Shown here: piece after piece, positions 58,839 to 64,000 of the stretch
How positions within the stretch are numbered: position 1 is the first letter of the stretch
How the letters are laid out: each line of letters opens with the position of its first letter
Origin: Dermanyssus gallinae
Taxonomy: Eukaryota; Arthropoda; Arachnida; Mesostigmata; Dermanyssidae
Direction of reading: 5' to 3'
DNA: 64,000 nt
NCBI GenBank assembly: GCA_003439945.1
Contig: QVRM01002145.1
Location: 186,001 to 250,000, forward strand
Program-made: the position numbers and the translations under genes
The notes under the pieces: model-generated
Seen by the model: the letters and a program-made list of their open reading frames with translations, nothing else
Told to the model about the DNA's origin: nothing
Databases searched by the model: none

Positions 58839-59345
58839 CTGCGAAAAGAGCATGCTTAGTTTCGCTTGCTCGGTATCGACTTAAATTGCGTGATGATATC
58901 TTGTATGGTAACAACGGGCATGTTGTAACAAAGCGTTTCTGTCTTTTGATTATCTCTTCAACCGGCTTTGATTCGCTTCTTTATATTAACCATGCCAATT
59001 AATAGTTCTTTATATTCAGCAGGTAATCATTCTAAGAACTTCCTTTCTGATCTATAGGCAAATTCATACGCATAAAAAGGAACGCGCGCAAGGGGTGTAA
59101 TGGGATTCCTCAAAATAGAAATACAAAGATAGAGAATATCTAACGGATGAAATGGCAGTAGCGCAACGATAGTTGTATTTGCCAATTGAAGATAATGGCG
59201 GTGTGGCAAGGACATAATGCAATATAAAACTGATTTCAAATTACAATAAAACACGGGTCGATCTGAGAGGTAGGCGGAGGTAATACGCAATTCTTTATTT
59301 GTGGCATAGCCGCATGCGCACAATTGAGATTTTCGCGGAATTCAC

Positions 59346-59391
59346 CCTTGTGGGACGCGATGAAGACGCGCATCAGGTTGAACTCAAAAAT
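59346..59391 (-). CDS. Possible 46-base exon (IFEFNLMRVFIASHK)
   Basis: An acceptor (TTCTTTCAG) precedes ATTTTTGAG and a donor-like G/GTGAAT follows. Only one frame is open, phase 0 in and phase 1 out, so it could join 58838-58749. It cannot follow 63458-63420, which ends in phase 1. The frame also stays open past the donor to a stop near 59240. Family unknown. Confidence 0.3.
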
Positions 59392-60018
59392 CTGAAAGAA
59401 TACCACCATTAGAGCCTTAATCAGAATGCATACTAATCAAATACGCTTGCTTACATACGAAATAGACAAGTTGGGAGTATACACCTGTTAAACTCCTCTC
59501 CTATGTATAATTAGATACATTTATGTGTAGGTTTTAATAGTTTTGACATAGCTTTGACACCTCTTATACAATCAAAATATAGAGACCACGCTGACAACTG
59601 CTCATTAGTAATAAGCGGCTCTTATGTAACCATGCCAAGGCCTCCCTTGAGAGAATAGGTTTCCATAACAGGCCTTACAAACTGGCTTGCAGAATACCAT
59701 AATGAAGCTTTGATGCCAATGGCCAACATGTATTTTTATTTACACCGGTCTTATTTTGTTTTTGGAAATACTTGTAGGTGTACCCCTATAATCACATGAT
59801 CACTAAATTCTTGATCACATGATCTTCTTCAGCCATAGCATTCAATACATGCGCCTATTTTTGGCCCCTTAAACAAGTAAGTAAAATATTTATGTACTTT
59901 AGAGAGGAAAGTGCACTATTAACTTACGAATCGTAACAACTCACAGTCAAAAATTAACTGTCCCCAAGCCGTATACTAGCCGCTTAGTTATGTTAACGCT
60001 TAATCTAGGTTCAGTTGG

Positions 60019-60063
<45 letters not shown>

Positions 60064-60634
60064 ATAAGTGCATAACACAAACTTAATCAATCATTGATCC
60101 TAACGTATAAAATAATGACGGATAACAGGCGGCCCTGTTAAGAATATCGAAATGAACATATCTAGAGTTGGCCAAATGTCTAAGTTTACGCCCAGCTAAC
60201 TAGTAGCTAACAAAACAACATTTTGCAAATGACTTAAGTGTACGTAGCATGATAATTTGTACATTTATACGACAAGTAGGACAGCAACACCTATAAAAGC
60301 ACGTTTGTAGCAGAAACCTTTTTGTCCATGCTAGATAGCTGTATATATCTGACAAAAGTAAATAATTGAAATAAATATTTGCGTGTACGTCTAGGACGTT
60401 CCTACTTTGCGCATATCCAGCATTTAAAGTTATGAATTGTACAAACAAGGCCAAATATTAAATTTGTCCTTCGCAACCTATCAGGTCAAAGTTTGAAATA
60501 TCGGCTCATGATCATGGCTATGTAAACCTATGACATTGTTTAGTCAGTGTTCAGTGTAACCGTGTTTATTATCCCTACACCTGCTGAACAATGCTAACTC
60601 GTGGGAGGCACTAAAGTTGTTCTCCTATGTCTCA

Positions 60635-62982
60635 TCACAGTATTTGACTCATCACAGAGCCTTCATTCGCTTTTCTTCTCCTAGACGACGGTCCACTGAT
60701 AAGGTCGTCCCGAAGACCAGCGATTCCTTTGCGAGGTGCGGTAAAATGGTCCCGTTTGATTCGTCGCGTCCGTACTGGCCGATCCCGTCTATACTGAACC
60801 ATCCTCTGAAGATCAACCATGTATATGAAACCGGAAATCTGCAACTCATGTCTGCCACACAGATAACACATACACGTATTACTTACCAAATAAATTACGT
60901 TAACAAATGTTTAACGTAATTTATTTGGTATTTATATTAGTCGGCAAACTTATCCTTGCCGACTAAGCCTCGTTAGAGCCGTATCCTCGTTAAGTAACTC
61001 ACTTACATAATACTATATAAAATATAAGAGCTAAACCAAACTAGTGATACACTATTCAATACTCATTCGCAAAGCAAGTGCGATACAGGTTACAGCTCTT
61101 CTTAATAAGTAGCTGCACTTTCAATAGGTATTATTTCTGAATTAATTTTGAACATGCATTCAGTGGCATAATTGACAGCGCTCATCATCCATTAGTGGAT
61201 TCCTTAAGAAGAAAGAAGACGCGGCATAAGTTCAAGGAAGCTTGACATGCATAGCCTACTATCAAATACGTACTCCATTTCACCCCTTTGAAGAGCCTCC
61301 TCGAGTTCGTCCGAGTGTCGCTCCTCGAACTGCCACCAACCGTTGCGGCCCTCGTAGTACCAGGTAAACTTAGAGTCGACATTGGCATTACTGCGATGTT
61401 CGTCCGGCACCAGCACTGGTAGATCCATGTAGCCCGCTGGAATCAGCGCCCGACAGAACGCGCATCTACAAAACAAGCAAGGCGACAACACGAGAAAAAT
61501 AACATGAACGAATTCATTAAAGTAGAGGTGTTCGCTCAGGCGACGAACGCACTATCTTAGAATAAGGTTTTGCAATATATTTCCAGTTCGCAATGACAAT
61601 GAAAACATTACAACGTTATCGTACGTAGACTTACCTGACTTTTTACGAGCGTCTACAATCGTCTTTTCAATCAAATTATAGAAATAAGAATATCATTATC
61701 GCTCGACGGCTGACTTAAGCTGCTAATTTGTTATAGGCCCATTGGTTAACCACGATAACTTATTAATCAGAGTTAATCACAATGGTTGGCTAGAGCCACG
61801 GCCAATATCATAACTGATATACGCGTATTCATCGTTCTGCTAAAAGTGCCGCTGCTCCTACGTGCGAGGCATTCGTACCGTCCATGCTGGCTGGTAAATC
61901 CTTTAGCGCAGAGGAAACAGAAGATGTGACCGCAGGGTAGCTTTACCGGATGCGAATAAGGCTGAAGGCAGACTGGGCAGTCCTGCTCAGATGATGAACT
62001 CGATACGACTGCGTCTGCTTTATTTAGCAAAGGCGGTTTACAATCACTATCATCGTGACCACCACCTACGCGACCTACAGGACTACCGGATGTCGAGGTG
62101 CACGATCGGCTCTCCACAAGTCCAGCATGATTCGTTAACGTCACCTAATACATAAAAAAAGAAAATGTATTCGTATATGGCTCTGAAAAAAACATGGGCT
62201 CAAAAAGCTCAATTCCGCCCTCTCTCCTCCCTCCCTTCAACTGAATACACATGCCTCTATGTGTACACTGCATACCTATTCCTATGCGCGCGCTTTGTTT
62301 ATATTTGTGTGCACGTATGCATATATTTGGTTAAATTCGTGAATCAATCCCAAAACGACAATTCTTCTCGTTTTATCACCGGTTTATTATATCGAAAACT
62401 TAACTATGTGCCCTTGTTTGTTGATGTTTTGCATAAATTATCCTTGCATCGGGAGTACGGTCCAAGCAAGCACAAACGGTTACTGCTGAACTTGAATTTA
62501 GTGGACTGCACATAAAGAAATGTTTTGTACAAAAGGACACGGCCAACCTTGTAGTAAAAAATCCTTATACATTTATTATATGATATATGAATATTTCTGT
62601 GATATACCTATGCCACCAGTTAGTCAACTGTATAACTAGTTTATGTCTAATAATTCGAGAAATAATTTTCACAGCTTGATCTTAACGTTCGCCTCTTTGG
62701 GCACAGACAACTTACGTTAGTATGGTCTTGGAAGGTCGCTCCAGCTGCGGCCAAAGGCTCCTCCTCGGTAATTTCCTGCTTAATCACTGTTTGAACCGGC
62801 AAAGCCTCCTGTTTGATGAAGGAGGCTTTCTCCTCGCCAGCTCGGCTACCCATTGCAGAAACTCCAGAAGCAAAGAAGGGTTCTGCATGCGATGAAGATG
62901 ATGCCTCGTCCCGCAGCGCTGGGGACACCCATCCGGACGTAGGTTCAACCTTGGCGAACAGTCTCCTGGACCGCAAATTCAC
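60635..62982 (-). CDS. RNF146: RNF146/Iduna-type E3 ubiquitin ligase (RING + WWE), four exons
   Basis: Exons: 62982-62716, 62144-61879, 61465-61270, 60838-60635; GT/AG sites, phases 0, 2, 0. The enzyme recognises poly(ADP-ribosyl)ated proteins such as axin through its WWE domain and ubiquitinates them. The RING is CPVCLQPYSHPVKLPCGHIF then CFLC...CAFCRALIP; all cysteine/histidine ligands are present. The WWE domain has KFTWYYEGRNGWWQFEERHS, DELEEALQRGEMEY across the splice, then ISGFIYMVDLQRMVQYRRDR and IKRDHFTAPRKGIAGLR, as in vertebrate RNF146. The protein ends 28 residues later (SQIL), so the long acidic C-terminus is missing. The first exon has an acceptor in front; the first in-frame ATG (62853, GCAATGGG) gives 267 aa. 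That exon carries two I-K-Q-E sites (FIKQEAL, VIKQEITEEE) that fit the SUMO consensus. A minus-strand AATAAA (plus 60565-60570) follows the stop by about 65 bases. Confidence 0.9.
60884..60930. repeat. Perfect inverted repeat, 20 bp arms
   Basis: TACCAAATAAATTACGTTAA (60884-60903) pairs with 60911-60930 across a 7-base loop. It lies in RNF146 intron 3, about 45 bases before the last exon's acceptor. Confidence 0.95.
60940..60966. repeat. Second short hairpin
   Basis: AGTCGGCAA pairs with TTGCCGACT across an 8-base loop, ten bases from the previous inverted repeat. Confidence 0.85.
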
Positions 62983-63419
62983 CTGTAAAATTTGTCAGTA
63001 AGGATACCCCACATCTTATGTGTTCTACGTTTATAGCAAACATCTCCTAATACATATATTATCTTTCATATAAACATCAGGAGAAAACACTTAATTTATA
63101 CAAGCACTGCCTCAGCAACATCAGCCATTATTACAACACGCCTGCTAAATCCTCAGCGCGTGCAGAAAAATTGAATTCAGCTGCTCAGCAGATCTGCCAA
63201 ATAAGCTAATGTGTTCGACAACACACACCACCTCTTCTACGGTCAGTTGAACATTTTGGAATGAGAACTATCTCAGTTCGGTAACAAAATACATTTTGCT
63301 CAGTCTTTAGCTCTTCCCAACAATATATGTATTTGCATTTAATTAATGAAAGACAAATTCACATAATTGTGGTGCATAACCTAATATAAATCCTGAATTG
63401 AATAATTTCAAGCACTTAC

Positions 63420-63458
63420 CTTCCTCTAAGAACAATCTATCTGTCGATAATGGACTCA
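63420..63458 (-). CDS. Possible first coding exon (MSPLSTDRLFLEE), zinc-finger gene
   Basis: A 40-base stretch opens with ATG directly after a good acceptor (ATTTTTTCAG) and closes with G/GTAAGT. Only this frame is open. It ends in phase 1, which fits 57336-57201 (giving EEAKEPLAPPRMVNPFERVE) or 58838-58749, but not the RNF146 exon at 62982. If right, RNF146 lies inside this gene's first coding intron on the same strand. Confidence 0.45.
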
Positions 63459-64000
63459 TCTGAAAAAATATGTAAAAGCAACAAGAAAACATAATCAATG
63501 TTACCTTCTTAGGTATATGATATTTATTTTTGGCAATTGCTCGTCGTTACGCTGTTTCTAAAGCATAATCGTTCAAAGTGCCTACTTTTGTTGAGATGAA
63601 GGCGGTACATTTATTCGCATTAAAAAGTAGTATGTCAGGAAATAATTTGCCCGCCACGACATAGCTATATACATAAATACATAATTATATTTATTTCTGA
63701 ACGTTTATTTCGCAATAAGTCTGCATTGCATGAGGACAAATAATTAAAAATAAAATATTCATCATTCAGTCATTATATAATTGGCATAATAATATTGGCA
63801 CACAGCGACAGCCCTACTGGGTGAAAAAGAACACGCATAATGCATGTTGTGAAGCACTTTTCTGGCTGCGCAAAATTTGCAAAATATGCCCGACGCCTGC
63901 GGCCAATGTGATGGGTAAAGGCCGTTCCCATATAGTCCCTCAGGCCTAAATACGAGAAGGAGTTGAAGAACTTCTGCGGTTGGCCATAACAGAGTATTAC
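63459..64000. other. Window end: nothing recognised
   Basis: AT-rich sequence without a convincing exon or repeat. If the exon at 63420-63458 is real, an untranslated 5' exon should lie here or beyond. Confidence 0.5.

Noticed and set aside
61441..62144. Two separate genes for the RING and WWE parts
   Set aside because: The RING's last ligands (CAFC) lie at the start of the WWE exon and the phases join exactly, so they are one RNF146 gene.

Overview
This is eukaryotic (animal) DNA: AT-rich and intron-rich, with GT/AG-spliced genes, dozens of long (TA)n arrays, CAA/TTG runs and many decayed transposons. An insect-type gustatory receptor gene points to an arthropod. A chelicerate such as a parasitiform mite is my inference, not proof. 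I rebuilt the genes by hand, matching splice sites and reading-frame phase exon by exon.

Layout. 1-1090: non-LTR retrotransposon relic (minus strand), then a tRNA-derived SINE. 3919-13929 (+): six-exon glutamine synthetase whose protein is well conserved but whose exons 3 and 4 each carry a 1-base indel. 15951-22132 (-): complete eight-exon gustatory receptor (407 aa) ending in the family signature. 22.1-31.8 kb: gene-poor, with retrotransposon relics, SINE fragments and a (TA)n-linked minisatellite. 31783-39165 (-): four-exon TIMM29, with introns full of retrotransposon and DDE transposase relics. 39909-46232 (+): six-exon YIPF1/2-type Golgi protein, head-to-head with TIMM29 and sharing a ~740 bp promoter interval. 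46.2-51.1 kb: a mariner relic, a GC-rich ORF and a long near-perfect hairpin. 51136-57336, possibly to 63458 (-): large, mostly disordered nuclear protein with a SUMO-interacting-like motif, an AT-hook-like motif and three C-terminal C2H2 zinc fingers; its 5' structure is not fully resolved. 60635-62982 (-): RNF146/Iduna-type poly(ADP-ribose)-directed E3 ligase (RING plus WWE), which may sit inside an intron of the zinc-finger gene.

The genes do not form a pathway: nitrogen metabolism, chemosensation, mitochondrial protein import, Golgi trafficking, PAR-dependent ubiquitination and a chromatin-type factor are side by side, as is usual in animal genomes. Most new material lies in the repeats: a SINE family with a palindromic tail (four copies), a MITE-like family with ~25 bp terminal inverted repeats (two copies), short segments duplicated with flanking (TA)n arrays, and several strong hairpins.
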